This document shows positions 17,829-27,421 of a stretch of 64,000 nucleotides of DNA, piece after piece. Position 1 is the stretch's first letter, and every line of letters starts with the position of its first letter. Below the pieces are notes generated by a model. The model had not been told where the DNA came from and searched no databases. It worked only from the letters and a program-made list of their open reading frames with translations. The translations under genes were made by a program, and so were the position numbers. The DNA lies in assembly GCA_016866475.1 (NCBI GenBank), contig VGMF01000002.1, forward strand, positions 105,116 through 169,115. Direction: 5' to 3'. The stretch is from Chlamydiota bacterium (GTDB lineage: Bacteria; Chlamydiota; Chlamydiia; Chlamydiales; RGXB01).

Positions 17829-18488
17829 ATGGTCTCGAATCTAATTGTAGATAAATTTCTTTTTTCAAGTCATGATCCAGTTTTAACGCTAGCCCAAGCG
17901 TACGCTGATTTCAAAGATCTTGGTGACGAGCACAAGATTTCTAAATTTGTGCAAAATGTTTTTGCGTTTGATGCATTGATGGGGTTAAGAAAAGGGTTGA
18001 AAAGGCTTTATAGAGCTACAAAATTGGTAGACCAGACTAAAAACGTAGAGGTAACCGATATCCCGTCACTCAAGGCTACATCTAAAATCACAGCGAAAAC
18101 TCGCCTAGTTAAAAAAGTAGCCAACATTTTTGATAGTTTTTTACAGACTGTCAGTTTATTGAAAGATCTAGGTCTTACCCGATTGGGTTTGTCGGAAGAG
18201 TCTTTATGTGCGCTTGGCCTTAGTACTGAAGCGTTAAATATTGCTTATGCATGCGAACGGATTAAAAACGGTCAAAAACTTATAAAAGCTTCTAATGGCG
18301 CTATTGAAAACTCAACCAGGTGGCTAAATTGTAAAATTGCAGATCTATGCCTTAGCCTGCTAAGAATCTCAAGGGGCCTTTTTGGAAGCAAAATCGCAAA
18401 TAAAAATATGAGACTTGCAGTTGATTTATCGTTAGTTTTTTGTAACTACCTAATTTTTTCCCAAAAAAAAATAATTAAAAAAAATTAA
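17829..18488 (+). CDS. Unknown chlamydia-specific protein at the Cap1/CT529 locus (1 of 3)
   Basis: About 219 aa from ATG 17829, which has AAAGG nine bases upstream; TTG 17820 is also open. No known family is recognised. The protein is helical and basic, with amphipathic stretches such as FDSFLQTVSLLKDLGLTRLGL and a fairly hydrophobic C-terminal segment (LAVDLSLVFCNYLIF) followed by a lysine tail. It lies in the gap between fmt and rplC, where Chlamydia carries CT529 (Cap1), an inclusion-membrane protein. I infer a lineage-specific, possibly host-interacting protein from position only. Its codons are more AT-rich than those of the neighbouring ribosomal genes. Confidence 0.65.
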   Translation: MVSNLIVDKFLFSSHDPVLTLAQAYADFKDLGDEHKISKFVQNVFAFDALMGLRKGLKRLYRATKLVDQTKNVEVTDIPSLKATSKITAKTRLVKKVANIFDSFLQTVSLLKDLGLTRLGLSEESLCALGLSTEALNIAYACERIKNGQKLIKASNGAIENSTRWLNCKIADLCLSLLRISRGLFGSKIANKNMRLAVDLSLVFCNYLIFSQKKIIKKN

Positions 18489-18510
18489 ACACAAAATAAA
18501 GGAAAGCAAT

Positions 18511-19278
18511 ATGTCATTGTATACTTTAATGAAAGTTAGAATTGGTAACGATCACACGGATTGTACTATAGAGCAACCAAACAAATGTTCTCTGGCATCC
18601 CATGTCTGGTCCTTACCAGGGGAAAAACCAAGGCTTGCGGCTAACTTAGGCCGTATCTCTCTTGAATGGCTGGAAAAATTGAGTCTTGTAAGAGGTGAAT
18701 GTTCAATGCGGACCTTCTTAGGGAAGAATTTTGAAGCAATAGATTTAAGCCTCGCGCCGATTGATCTTGTGAAAAACCTTATCAAACTAGCTGAGAAGGC
18801 AAAAAGCGGTTCCGCATTAAAAAATATGGTTTCCGATTTTGCAAAAACTCTTTCAGCGTTTAGGGATACCTTAAAGGGGGTAGCTCTGTTTCATGGGAAA
18901 ACTTGCTCTGGTTTGATCGACAGAACCACGCTGTTGAAAAATGGGGTGGACATCGTAAATGCGTCTATTGAAATGAAGGGTGTTTATGACTCTGTTCCAA
19001 ATAAAGATTTCCGGACCTATGGTCAAGATATTGCGAAGACATGGAAAGGACTTGAAAAAGCTTCCAAAATTTTTAAACACCTGGCCTCTTTTACAGCAGG
19101 AGTTCTGGGGCTAACGTCGGTAATTAGAGGAACAAAAGCAAATCCGGTTATTGGCATGGCAGTCGGAACTGCAGCGATCTCGGCGGCAGTAGCAGAACAC
19201 TTCTTCTCACGTCAAGTTGAAGCACAAGAGGCTCTGAACATCCACACCAATTTCGAGCTCAAATTTAAACAAGCATAA
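18511..19278 (+). CDS. Unknown protein with paired hydrophobic C-terminal segment, Cap1/CT529 locus (2 of 3)
   Basis: A 255-aa protein with a good AAAGGAAAG ribosome binding site before ATG 18511. Residues 1-190 are soluble and helical; about residues 200-235 hold two close hydrophobic stretches (LASFTAGVLGLTSVI and NPVIGMAVGTAAISAAVAEHF) separated by a short polar loop. A bilobed hydrophobic hairpin is the hallmark of chlamydial Inc proteins, so this is the best Inc-like candidate of the three, though the hydrophobicity is modest. A strong hairpin terminator follows. Family not recognised. Confidence 0.68.
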   Translation: MSLYTLMKVRIGNDHTDCTIEQPNKCSLASHVWSLPGEKPRLAANLGRISLEWLEKLSLVRGECSMRTFLGKNFEAIDLSLAPIDLVKNLIKLAEKAKSGSALKNMVSDFAKTLSAFRDTLKGVALFHGKTCSGLIDRTTLLKNGVDIVNASIEMKGVYDSVPNKDFRTYGQDIAKTWKGLEKASKIFKHLASFTAGVLGLTSVIRGTKANPVIGMAVGTAAISAAVAEHFFSRQVEAQEALNIHTNFELKFKQA

Positions 19279-19306
19279 AACCAAATAAGTATTTTGCTTT
19301 TTCCAA

Positions 19307-19343
19307 AGCCCCTTCTATTAAATATAGAGGGGGCTATCATTTT
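19307..19343 (+). terminator. Intrinsic terminator after the second insert gene
   Basis: Twelve-base-pair stem (AGCCCCTTCTAT with ATAGAGGGGGCT, one G-T wobble), 5-base loop, followed by an AT-rich tract with TTTTTATT. It closes the transcript of the first two insert genes. Confidence 0.75.
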
Positions 19344-19493
19344 TATTGAACCCTTACAGAACACCATTAATACTTAAACTTTTAAAATCTGCGCCCTTTT
19401 CGTAATTTGATAATTTAGACTCTTGTTATTAGCTAGTTGTGAAAATATCTCAATCGTGATATTTTATTTTTAATTTTTTTCTAAATTTTTTCT

Positions 19494-20021
19494 ATGTTAA
19501 TTAATTCTAATATACTGAGAAGCGCATCTCAAATGATGATTACCCACGCCCCATTTGTTTTTGAATCCGCTTTCTGGCTCCTTTATTTAAAAAAAGACCA
19601 TAACAGGCTGGTCCAAGCTGGCGAATCTGGTATCATCCCAAAACCTTTACTCGCTCAAAAAAAAATTGTTGTCTTTTGCAAGGTTGTCGGGGATGGCCTG
19701 CGTCTTTTTGATGTAGTGGGTCGAAAATTTGAATCATCGTTTAATCAATCTCAAATACGAGCAGCGCGGCTTGTAGGTCTTTTTTTTGGCTGCCTGGATG
19801 CGCTTAATGAGCAGGTCTTAACAACGCGAAAGCTCCGTGAAAAAAAATCTGCTAAAAATTTATTTCAATTAAGTTCAAATATTTTCTTTTATGGATTCAG
19901 TATTGCGAGCATACTTCAAATGCGCCAAAAGCTGGAGAGAAATTCGCGCCCAATCATGATGATAAGGCTTATGGCATTAAGTATATTAGGCTCCTATCTA
20001 GCCGAAAAAATGAAAATTTAA
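19494..20021 (+). CDS. Unknown protein at the Cap1/CT529 locus (3 of 3)
   Basis: A 175-aa basic protein from ATG 19494 with no good ribosome binding site; a weak promoter-like pair TTGTGA / TATTTT with 17-base spacing lies upstream at about 19437-19465. Hydrophobic helices occur near the N-terminus (APFVFESAFWLLYL), in the middle (AARLVGLFFGCLDAL) and near the C-terminus (NIFFYGFSIASIL and MMIRLMALSILGSYLA). Its helical, weakly hydrophobic make-up resembles the first two insert genes, so the three may be distant paralogues. Function unknown. Confidence 0.6.
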   Translation: MLINSNILRSASQMMITHAPFVFESAFWLLYLKKDHNRLVQAGESGIIPKPLLAQKKIVVFCKVVGDGLRLFDVVGRKFESSFNQSQIRAARLVGLFFGCLDALNEQVLTTRKLREKKSAKNLFQLSSNIFFYGFSIASILQMRQKLERNSRPIMMIRLMALSILGSYLAEKMKI

Positions 20022-20207
20022 ATTAATTTTTTATTTAAAGCCCCCTTTTTTTGCGCCCTTGCTTCCAGTCGGTTCGGGCTAATTTTACTAGCCTAAAATT
20101 AGTTTGTGGAAAATTGTTTCTTTTGATACTCTCTTCCCCAAGAGACTCTTTAGAGAGATTTGTTCTTAAAAATATTGAAAAAATCACCTCGTTTCGAAGG
20201 AAGACCT

Positions 20208-20852
20208 ATGTCATTGAAACTAATCGGTAGAAAGAAGGGGATGACGCATCACTTTGATGATCAAGGTAATGTTGTGCCCTGTACTGTTCTACAGCTTAAA
20301 ACACACGTAGTGTCTCAGGTGAAAACTCTCGAAAAAGATGGATACGAATCAATCCAGTTAGCGACTGAAAAGCTTACGGGATCAAAAAGGGCGAATCATA
20401 TGAAGCCCCAGATCGGCCACTTTGAGAAGAATGCACTAGAGCCACGAAAATATTTAATTGAATCCAAAGTTGCAAAGATTGAAGAGTACCCTATAGGTAC
20501 AGAAATCGACCTTTCCGTGCTTGAAAACGTCCAAAGTGTTGACGTTACTGCGATTTCAAAAGGTAAAGGATTCCAGGGCGTTATGAAGCGTCATGGGTTC
20601 AAAGGTTTTGGCTACTCACACGGTGAGGGCCCAATCCACCGCCATGGAGGATCAACAGGACAGCGTTCCTCTATCGGTCGCGTATGGAAAGGCCGAAAAA
20701 TGGCTGGCCATATGGGCAACGAAAAGGTAACAATTCAGAACCTCAAAATTGTAAAAATTGACCGTGAAAACGAAGTGATTCTCGTTAAAGGTGCCGTTCC
20801 CGGCGCTACGAACGGAATTGTTGAGATTACGCATTCGGTTAAAGGTAAATAG
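20208..20852 (+). CDS. rplC: Ribosomal protein L3
   Basis: Large-subunit assembly protein. The start is ATG 20208 (MSLKLIGRKKGMTHHF) behind GAAGGAAG, not the open ATG 48 bases upstream. The GVMKRHGFKGFGYSHG and HRHGGSTGQRSSIGRVWKG segments near the peptidyl-transferase centre are conserved. It is the first gene of the S10-type operon here: rpsJ is absent upstream, in keeping with its placement beside fusA in Chlamydia. Confidence 0.98.
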   Translation: MSLKLIGRKKGMTHHFDDQGNVVPCTVLQLKTHVVSQVKTLEKDGYESIQLATEKLTGSKRANHMKPQIGHFEKNALEPRKYLIESKVAKIEEYPIGTEIDLSVLENVQSVDVTAISKGKGFQGVMKRHGFKGFGYSHGEGPIHRHGGSTGQRSSIGRVWKGRKMAGHMGNEKVTIQNLKIVKIDRENEVILVKGAVPGATNGIVEITHSVKGK

Positions 20853-20861
20853 AGGTAGCAC

Positions 20862-21524
20862 GTGAATAAAATTAAACATTTCGATTTAAAAAAGAACGTG
20901 TGCCTAGATCAAGCAATCCGTATTGAAGCCGATCTCGATCTTAACAGGCCGCTTATAAAAAACTATATTGAAGCTCTTCGCTTCAACCTCCGTCAGTGGT
21001 CCGCTTGTACTCTTAGAAGGGGTGAGGTCAATCGCACAGGAAAAAAAGCGCGCAAGCAGAAAGGTACGGGTGGCGCTCGCCACGGTGATTGGGCAGCTCC
21101 CCAAATGAGAAAAGGGGGACGTGCACACGGTCCAAAACCTAAGTTCGACCAGCATATCCGTATCAACCAAAAAGAAAAAAGGTTTGCAATTCGCTCCTTG
21201 TTAAATGAGAAGATTGGGAATGGCAAAGTAGTTGTAGTTCCTATGGAATGGGTAGACCATTTTAAAGAGGGTCCTAAAACAGCTCTTGCAAATCAAGTCT
21301 TTAAATCTTCCGGTGTTACAGGTCAGGACAGCATCGTCTTGTTCGGAGACAGAAATGTCGAGAAAGAGCTCGAGCTTTTCAACCTAAAAATGTCTTTAAG
21401 AAATATCCCTAACGTTTATACTTCTACCTTAAGCCAGTTGAACGGGTTAGATCTTTTAAGAAATAAGAATGTATTTATCGTGGTTTCCGACATGTCGGAG
21501 CTTGAAACTTATTTAAACGCTTAA
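20862..21524 (+). CDS. rplD: Ribosomal protein L4
   Basis: 220 aa from a GTG start with GAGGTAG upstream. The extended loop GTGGARHGDWAAPQMRKGG, which lines the peptide exit tunnel, is present. L4 also autoregulates S10 operons in some bacteria, but I cannot identify the leader target here. Confidence 0.97.
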   Translation: MNKIKHFDLKKNVCLDQAIRIEADLDLNRPLIKNYIEALRFNLRQWSACTLRRGEVNRTGKKARKQKGTGGARHGDWAAPQMRKGGRAHGPKPKFDQHIRINQKEKRFAIRSLLNEKIGNGKVVVVPMEWVDHFKEGPKTALANQVFKSSGVTGQDSIVLFGDRNVEKELELFNLKMSLRNIPNVYTSTLSQLNGLDLLRNKNVFIVVSDMSELETYLNA

Positions 21525-21536
21525 AAGGGTGAGTTT

Positions 21537-21845
21537 ATGAAAAATATTTTAAAAACTCGCTACATGAGCGAGAAGGTTCAAAACCTCCAACAGCTGAAAA
21601 ACAAAGATAACAATAAATCAGTACGCAAATTCAATAAGGATATTGTGGCCTTTATTGTGGATGTCAACGCCAATAAAGCGGAAATCAAAACTGCTGTAGA
21701 GCAGATCTACAATGTAAAAGTAGAATCTGTGAACACCTCTATCACGAGCACAAAATTGCGCCGAGTAAGGGGACGCATTGGGGAAACGCAAGCTAGAAAA
21801 AAAGCTTACGTAACTCTTAAACCCGGCTTTTCGGTAGACCAATAG
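21537..21845 (+). CDS. rplW: Ribosomal protein L23
   Basis: 102 aa. Conserved core [20 protein letters not shown] and a basic loop [19 protein letters not shown]23 sits at the tunnel exit and docks trigger factor and SRP. Compact spacing (12 bases after rplD, 10 before rplB) shows operon membership. Confidence 0.96.
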   Translation: MKNILKTRYMSEKVQNLQQLKNKDNNKSVRKFNKDIVAFIVDVNANKAEIKTAVEQIYNVKVESVNTSITSTKLRRVRGRIGETQARKKAYVTLKPGFSVDQ

Positions 21846-21855
21846 GAGAACGGCA

Positions 21856-22689
21856 ATGACACTTAAAAATTATCGTCCCATTACACCGTCTACCCGTCAG
21901 CTAAAAACTGTAGACTACACAAAAATTTTGACTAAAGGGGTAGAACCTGAGAAGTCTCTTTTGAGTGTGCGTAAAAGAACCGGTGGTAGAAACAATACAG
22001 GTCGTATTACAACACGCCATCATGGCGGTGGGCATAAACGCAAATTAAGGACAATCGACTTTAAACGAGATAAAGAAGCAATCGACGCAGTCGTAGCCTC
22101 CATCGAGTACGACCCAGGTCGTTCCGCTTTTGTTTCCCTTGTGAACTACAAGGATGGTGAAAAGCGTTACATCTTGGCATATGAAGGGGTGAAGGTCGGT
22201 GATGTGATCCGTTCAGGTAAAACAGCTAATTTCCGTCCGGGACACTCCATGGCGCTCAAAGACATGCCAGTAGGTTCTGTTGTGCATAACATCGAACTCG
22301 CGGCAGGACTTGGTGGCAAAATGGTTCGTTCAGCCGGTCAATCTGCCCAGCTTGTTGCTAAACAAGAGGATGGTTTTGTCGTGATCCGTCTCCCCTCATC
22401 AGAGATGAGACTAATCCATGAAAACTGCAGGGCAACATTCGGTGTGGTATCTAACTCTTCTCACAACACTCAAGTTGTTGGAAAAGCTGGACGTTCACGC
22501 TGGATGGGTATTAGACCAACTGTACGTGGTACTGCGATGAACCCGGTTGACCATCCCCACGGGGGAGGAGAAGGTCGTCATAACGGTTACCGATTAGAGA
22601 CTCCCTGGGCTGTTCCAACTAAGGGTTACAAAACTCGTAAGAAGAACAAGCACTCCAGTATGTATATTATTTCGAGACGTAAAAAATAG
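21856..22689 (+). CDS. rplB: Ribosomal protein L2
   Basis: 277 aa, full length. The highly conserved C-terminal [15 protein letters not shown] motif essential for peptidyl-transferase assembly is intact, as are [19 protein letters not shown] and [12 protein letters not shown]. Confidence 0.99.
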   Translation: MTLKNYRPITPSTRQLKTVDYTKILTKGVEPEKSLLSVRKRTGGRNNTGRITTRHHGGGHKRKLRTIDFKRDKEAIDAVVASIEYDPGRSAFVSLVNYKDGEKRYILAYEGVKVGDVIRSGKTANFRPGHSMALKDMPVGSVVHNIELAAGLGGKMVRSAGQSAQLVAKQEDGFVVIRLPSSEMRLIHENCRATFGVVSNSSHNTQVVGKAGRSRWMGIRPTVRGTAMNPVDHPHGGGEGRHNGYRLETPWAVPTKGYKTRKKNKHSSMYIISRRKK

Positions 22690-22698
22690 GTTTTTTCC

Positions 22699-22962
22699 AT
22701 GCCAAGATCGTTAAAAAAAGGTCCATTTGTTGACCACCACCTTCAAAAAAAGGTGGACGCATCGAACCAAGCTGGGAATAAAAAGCCGGTTAAAACTTGG
22801 TCTCGTCGTTCCACCATCACACCCGACATGATTGGAGTGATATTTGATGTTCACAACGGCAAAAAGTTTATTTCGGTTTTTGTTACTGAGAACATGGTCG
22901 GACATAAATTAGGAGAGTTTTCTCCAACTAGAACATTTAAATCTCACCCGGTCAAAAAATAG
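22699..22962 (+). CDS. rpsS: Ribosomal protein S19
   Basis: 87 aa. Starts [14 protein letters not shown] and carries [14 protein letters not shown] and the [13 protein letters not shown] core typical of S19, which binds the 16S head near the A-site finger. Confidence 0.98.
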   Translation: MPRSLKKGPFVDHHLQKKVDASNQAGNKKPVKTWSRRSTITPDMIGVIFDVHNGKKFISVFVTENMVGHKLGEFSPTRTFKSHPVKK

Positions 22963-22969
22963 GTAAACT

Positions 22970-23314
22970 ATGAGTATTGTATCTAAGGCTATATCAAGAC
23001 ACGTTCGTCTTAGCCCGAAGCGCTCTAGACTTGTTGCTGACCTCGTGAGAGGAAAAATGGCACAAGAGGCAAAGGTGCTTTTAGCGCACACGAACAAAAA
23101 AGCAGCTCGTCATATCCAAAAGACTCTGACCAGCGCAATAGCCAATGCTGAAACACAAAAAGGGTCCAGGCCAGAAAACCTGGTTATCTCTACACTTTTG
23201 ATCGATGAGGCGACCAAATTACGTCGTGCCAAGTCGGCAAATAAAGGGAGAACCGCCCCTATTCGAAAACCGACAGTTCACATCACTGTAGAGCTGTCAG
23301 AGAAGAGGGGTTAA
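22970..23314 (+). CDS. rplV: Ribosomal protein L22
   Basis: 114 aa. VRLSPKRSRLVADLVRGK and the hairpin tip residues in RAKSANKGRTAPIRKPTVH match L22, which lines the exit tunnel and contributes to macrolide binding. Confidence 0.97.
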   Translation: MSIVSKAISRHVRLSPKRSRLVADLVRGKMAQEAKVLLAHTNKKAARHIQKTLTSAIANAETQKGSRPENLVISTLLIDEATKLRRAKSANKGRTAPIRKPTVHITVELSEKRG

Positions 23315-23326
23315 AGAGAGCATTTT

Positions 23327-23968
23327 ATGGGTCAAAAAGTAAATCCAACTGGATTCAGACTATCTGTAAACAAGAACTGGAAAAGCAACTGGTTTTCAAC
23401 CAAAAAAGACTTTCCCCAGTATTTGAAAGAAGACAAAACGCTTAGAGATCATCTTTTGAAGAAAGCCAATCAAATTGGTGCTTCTTCCTTCAAGATCCAG
23501 CGGATGGGAGATAAAGTTGAAGTAACAATTGTAACTTCTCGTCCCGGAGCAATCATCGGTAAGAAAGGTGCCGATGTAGAAGAGCTAAAATCCGAGCTGA
23601 GCAAGCTTGTAAACAGAGAAATCTGGGTTGAAGTGGAAGAAATCAAGCGTCCTGAAATGGATGCAAAATTAATTGCGGAGAGCGTTCGCCAGCAGCTTGA
23701 AAAGCGTATGCCCTACAAGCGTGTTGTAAAGCGTGCGATTCAGCAGGCAATGGATGCAGGGGCCATTGGTATCAAGGTTATGGTCTCCGGCAGACTTGGC
23801 GGTGCTGAGATTGCTCGAAGCGAGTGGTTTAAAGAGGGGAGAATTCCTCTTCATACATTAAGAGCTAAAATTCACTACGCAACTTCTGAATCCCACCATA
23901 CATATGGAAAGTGCGGTATCAAAGTTTGGGTAAATCTGGGTGATGAAGAAGATCGAGGTGCTGAATGA
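23327..23968 (+). CDS. rpsC: Ribosomal protein S3
   Basis: 213 aa. KH domain with [20 protein letters not shown] (GxxG loop) and the C-terminal [20 protein letters not shown] block. The stop overlaps the rplP start by four bases (ATGA). Confidence 0.98.
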   Translation: MGQKVNPTGFRLSVNKNWKSNWFSTKKDFPQYLKEDKTLRDHLLKKANQIGASSFKIQRMGDKVEVTIVTSRPGAIIGKKGADVEELKSELSKLVNREIWVEVEEIKRPEMDAKLIAESVRQQLEKRMPYKRVVKRAIQQAMDAGAIGIKVMVSGRLGGAEIARSEWFKEGRIPLHTLRAKIHYATSESHHTYGKCGIKVWVNLGDEEDRGAE

Positions 23969-24381
23969 AACAACCTGGAAAAACAAAATTTCGCAAATCA
24001 CACAAAGGATCCATTTCCGGTTTGGCAAAGGGTGGGGAGTTTGTAGAATTTGGTGAATTTGGAATGCAAGCGCTAGATCGCGGAAAAATTACAACCAACC
24101 AAATCGAGTCTTGCCGTGTTGCTATCAACAGGCATTTTGCTCGCAAAGGCCAAGTTTGGATTCGTGTATTTCCACATAAACCTGTGACGGCTAAGCCGCT
24201 TGAAACAAGGATGGGTAAAGGTAAAGGGAACGTAGACCACTACGTTGCCGAAATCAAACCCGGAAGAGTCCTGTTTGAAGTTGCTGGCGTTTCTAGAGAA
24301 GATGCACAAACAGCCCTGCGCCTTGCTTCCGCAAAGTTACCGATTAAAACCCGTTTTGTAGAAAGACTGGAAAGGGTTTAG
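23965..24381 (+). CDS. rplP: Ribosomal protein L16
   Basis: 138 aa. [20 protein letters not shown] and the [19 protein letters not shown] segment identify L16. The N-terminus ([14 protein letters not shown]) is the standard one. Translationally coupled to rpsC. Confidence 0.98.
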   Translation: MKQPGKTKFRKSHKGSISGLAKGGEFVEFGEFGMQALDRGKITTNQIESCRVAINRHFARKGQVWIRVFPHKPVTAKPLETRMGKGKGNVDHYVAEIKPGRVLFEVAGVSREDAQTALRLASAKLPIKTRFVERLERV

Positions 24382-24389
24382 GAGAGTAT

Positions 24390-24581
24390 ATGAAAATGAA
24401 AGACATTCGTAGTAAAACCTCCGAAGAGCTGAAAGAGATGATTGCATCAAATCGAGTAGAGCTTTTGACGATACGTTCTAGCTACCGCGTTCAAGCTCAA
24501 GCTGTTAAACCGCATATTTTCAAAGAGAAAAGGAAGGACAACGCTCGGGCGATGACTATCCTATCAGAGAGGGAACGATGA
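24390..24581 (+). CDS. rpmC: Ribosomal protein L29
   Basis: 63 aa, two helices. RSKTSEELKEMIASNRVELL and the C-terminal KRKDNARAMTILSERE follow the L29 pattern. Four-base overlap with rpsQ. Confidence 0.93.
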   Translation: MKMKDIRSKTSEELKEMIASNRVELLTIRSSYRVQAQAVKPHIFKEKRKDNARAMTILSERER

Positions 24582-24829
24582 AAAAACAATCGCAAATGAT
24601 GGGTGTTGTTGTATCCGATAAAATGGATAGAACTATTGTTGTTAAAGTGACGATAAGAAAGCGCCACCCTAAATATCAAAAAGTAATGAATGTTTCCCGC
24701 AAGTATTATGTTCACGATGAAAATAATGCTTACAAGAATGGGGACGAGGTTGCCTTCGTGGCGACTCGACCAATTTCTAAACTCAAATGCTGGAAAGTGA
24801 GCAACCCTAAGAGCCAGGCCGGAGTATGA
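24578..24829 (+). CDS. rpsQ: Ribosomal protein S17
   Basis: 83 aa OB-fold protein. [18 protein letters not shown] and [11 protein letters not shown] are diagnostic. Four-base overlaps at both ends couple it to rpmC and rplN. Confidence 0.97.
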   Translation: MKKQSQMMGVVVSDKMDRTIVVKVTIRKRHPKYQKVMNVSRKYYVHDENNAYKNGDEVAFVATRPISKLKCWKVSNPKSQAGV

Positions 24830-25194
24830 TCCAAGAAGAGAGTATTTTAGATGTAGCCGATAACTCAGGTGCAAAAAAAGTTAAATGTTTCCGCATTTTG
24901 GGTGGTTCTAATAGACGTTATGCCCACGTTGGTGATATTGTAGTTGCCGCTGTGCAGGAGGCTATTCCCCATTCACCAGTGAAAAAAGGATCTGTAGTTA
25001 AGGCAGTTGTTGTTAGAACCAAGCGTACGATCCGTCGTAATGATGGGTCCACCATTGAGTTTGATTCAAACGCAGCGGTAATTTTAAATGAAAAAGGCGA
25101 GCCGGTAGGAACACGCGTCTTTGGCCCGGTGGCCAGAGAGCTCCGTGAAAAGAATTTCATGAAGATCCTCTCCCTCGCACCCGAAGTTTTATAA
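24826..25194 (+). CDS. rplN: Ribosomal protein L14
   Basis: 122 aa. [31 protein letters not shown] and [20 protein letters not shown] are the conserved L14 blocks. Confidence 0.98.
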   Translation: MIQEESILDVADNSGAKKVKCFRILGGSNRRYAHVGDIVVAAVQEAIPHSPVKKGSVVKAVVVRTKRTIRRNDGSTIEFDSNAAVILNEKGEPVGTRVFGPVARELREKNFMKILSLAPEVL

Positions 25195-25203
25195 GGTAGA
25201 GCA

Positions 25204-25539
25204 ATGAACATCAAAAAAGGTGATACAGTTGTCGTTACTTCAGGAGCTGACAAGGGTAAACAGGGAAAAGTTCTCTTGGTTTATCCGGCTAAGCAAAAGC
25301 TTCTTGTCGAAGGCGTACAGCTTAAAACACACCATATTAAGAAGTCTCAGCAAAACCCGAATGGCGGTCTTGTTAAGAAAGAGGCTCCTATCTACAGATG
25401 CAAGGTTTCTCTTGCTTCAGCAGAAGGTAAAGCCATTAAAGTTTCAAGAACTCACCATCAAAAGGACGGTAAAGTTCTTGTAAATAGAAAAACCGGCGAA
25501 GTAATTCGCCCTATTAAAAAGAGTGTAGAGGCTAAATAG
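25204..25539 (+). CDS. rplX: Ribosomal protein L24
   Basis: 111 aa. The KOW motif [20 protein letters not shown] opens the protein. [13 protein letters not shown] follows as usual. Two bases separate it from rplE. Confidence 0.97.
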   Translation: MNIKKGDTVVVTSGADKGKQGKVLLVYPAKQKLLVEGVQLKTHHIKKSQQNPNGGLVKKEAPIYRCKVSLASAEGKAIKVSRTHHQKDGKVLVNRKTGEVIRPIKKSVEAK

Positions 25540-25541
25540 TT

Positions 25542-26096
25542 ATGTCGACTCAAAAGTTATCTAAGCCCCGACTTAAAACTCTTTACACTGATAAAGTGCG
25601 AGGGGAGCTTACTGAACGTTTTAAATACAGTAACCCCCACCTTGTACCGCAAATGGAAAAAATCGTTATCAGCACAGGGTTGAAAGAGGCATTGAAAGAT
25701 AAAGCAGTTATTCAAGATGCCGTATATTCCCTTACTATGATCAGCGGCCAAATGCCGGTAAAGACTAAAGCTAGAAAGTCCGTTTCTAACTTTAAATTGC
25801 GCGAGGGGCAAGAATTAGGTGCGAAGGTTACACTTCGTGGTGACCGTATGTGGGATTTTCTTGACCGTCTAAACTCAATGTCACTGCCAGCGACGCAAGA
25901 TTTCCAAGGTTTGCCAAAGAAATTCCATAGAGGCAATTATGCCTTCGGTCTTTCCAGATGCGAGTGCTTCCAGGAGATCGACTTTGACAAGGTGAAACAT
26001 GTTATCGGTTTGAATATTCAAATTGTAACTACAGCGAAAACCGAAGACGAGTGCTTTCAATTGTTGAATGCTCTCGGAGTCCCATTTAAAAAATAG
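25542..26096 (+). CDS. rplE: Ribosomal protein L5
   Basis: 184 aa 5S-rRNA-binding protein. PQMEKIVISTGLKEALKDK, the KARKSVSNFKLREGQELGAK block and the TTAKTEDECFQLLNALGVPF end are typical. In most bacteria rpsN follows; here rpsH follows directly. Confidence 0.97.
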   Translation: MSTQKLSKPRLKTLYTDKVRGELTERFKYSNPHLVPQMEKIVISTGLKEALKDKAVIQDAVYSLTMISGQMPVKTKARKSVSNFKLREGQELGAKVTLRGDRMWDFLDRLNSMSLPATQDFQGLPKKFHRGNYAFGLSRCECFQEIDFDKVKHVIGLNIQIVTTAKTEDECFQLLNALGVPFKK

Positions 26097-26105
26097 GTGT
26101 AATCC

Positions 26106-26498
26106 ATGACCGTATCAGATCCAATCGCAGATCTTATTGTTCGTATTAAGAACGGGATCGCAGCTGAACACAAGTACGTAGATTGCCCCCTTTCTAAACA
26201 AAAGGTTGCGCTTCTATCAGTTCTTAAGGAACTTGGGTTCATCAATGATTTTATTATCAATGAGGAGTTGAGATTAGTGAGAGTCTACATGCGCTACGGC
26301 ATGAATAGACACTCAAGAATTTCGACACTCAGACGGCTTTCTTCTCCGGGTCGCCGTTTATATGTAACTGCTGACACTATTCCTTACGTCAAAAACCGAA
26401 AAGGTGACGTAATTGTTTCAACTTCGCAGGGTGTAATATCCGGAAGTGAAGCACGCAAAAGGAGAATTGGCGGCGAAATTATTTGTAGTGTCTCATGA
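26106..26498 (+). CDS. rpsH: Ribosomal protein S8
   Basis: 130 aa. Begins SDPIADLIVRIKNGI; the RISTLRRLSSPGRRLYV and STSQGVISGSEARKR blocks bind the 16S central domain. It is in the position normally shared with rpsN, which is absent. Confidence 0.98.
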   Translation: MTVSDPIADLIVRIKNGIAAEHKYVDCPLSKQKVALLSVLKELGFINDFIINEELRLVRVYMRYGMNRHSRISTLRRLSSPGRRLYVTADTIPYVKNRKGDVIVSTSQGVISGSEARKRRIGGEIICSVS

Positions 26499-26510
26499 CG
26501 CGAGGAGTCC

Positions 26511-27050
26511 ATGTCTAAATTAGCAAAAAAACCCTTGATTATCTCATCCAAACACAAGGTGACACAAACTGGAAGTCTTCTCACAATTCAAGGAACAAAA
26601 GGGACCTTGAAGAGAGAAGTGAACTCGCAAGTACAAGTCGAAATAAAAGGACAAGAGCTTTTTGTTCTCCCTAAAGACGACTCTAGCGAGAAAAAGTTTT
26701 TGGGAACAGAATTCGCATTGTTACGCAATGCTCTTTTGGGAGTTGATAAAGGTTTCGAAAAGAAGCTACAACTCGTAGGTGTTGGTTTTAAGGCACAAGT
26801 AACCGGCAAACATCTTGATCTTGCGCTTGGTTTTTCTCACCCCGTAAAGGTGGAAATTCCTGAAGGAATAGCAATCGCTGTTGAAAAGCAGACAATGATC
26901 GTTATTTCAGGTGTTGACAAGCAAAAGGTTGGTCACTTTGCGGCGACTATCCGTCAAATTAAGAAACCTGAGCCTTATAAAGGTAAAGGTATCCGTTACG
27001 AGGGCGAGTATATCAAGCTCAAAGCGGGTAAATCTGCATCCAAAAAGTAG
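26511..27050 (+). CDS. rplF: Ribosomal protein L6
   Basis: 179 aa with two homologous domains. The C-terminal RQIKKPEPYKGKGIRYEGE motif, which contacts the sarcin-ricin region, is intact. Confidence 0.98.
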   Translation: MSKLAKKPLIISSKHKVTQTGSLLTIQGTKGTLKREVNSQVQVEIKGQELFVLPKDDSSEKKFLGTEFALLRNALLGVDKGFEKKLQLVGVGFKAQVTGKHLDLALGFSHPVKVEIPEGIAIAVEKQTMIVISGVDKQKVGHFAATIRQIKKPEPYKGKGIRYEGEYIKLKAGKSASKK

Positions 27051-27059
27051 AGAATAGTT

Positions 27060-27404
27060 ATGTCACATAAAAAATATAGTCTCAAAGAAAAGAGAGCTAT
27101 GAGAGTGCGTAGCGGAATCAAAGCTGCATCAGACAGACTGCGTCTATCGGTGCACAAGTCCAATAAGCATCTCTACGCTCAACTGATCGATGATACCCAA
27201 GGTGTTACAATCGTGGGTCTTTCATCCACCTCTTTTGAAGGGGCGACCAAAACTGAAATCGCAGCCAAATTTGGTGCAGCATTTGCCGCTAAAGTAGCTG
27301 AGAAGAAAGTTGACCAGATCGTTTTTGATCGGGGCGCCAGCAAGTTTCATGGCCGAGTTAAAGCGTTTGCAGACTCTGCTCGTGAGAATGGTTTGAAATT
27401 CTAA
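27060..27404 (+). CDS. rplR: Ribosomal protein L18
   Basis: 114 aa 5S-rRNA-binding protein. RLRLSVHKSNKHLYAQLIDD and the FDRGASKFHGRVKAFADSAR C-terminus are characteristic. Confidence 0.97.
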   Translation: MSHKKYSLKEKRAMRVRSGIKAASDRLRLSVHKSNKHLYAQLIDDTQGVTIVGLSSTSFEGATKTEIAAKFGAAFAAKVAEKKVDQIVFDRGASKFHGRVKAFADSARENGLKF

Positions 27405-27421
27405 AGAGTAGAGAGAGTAAA

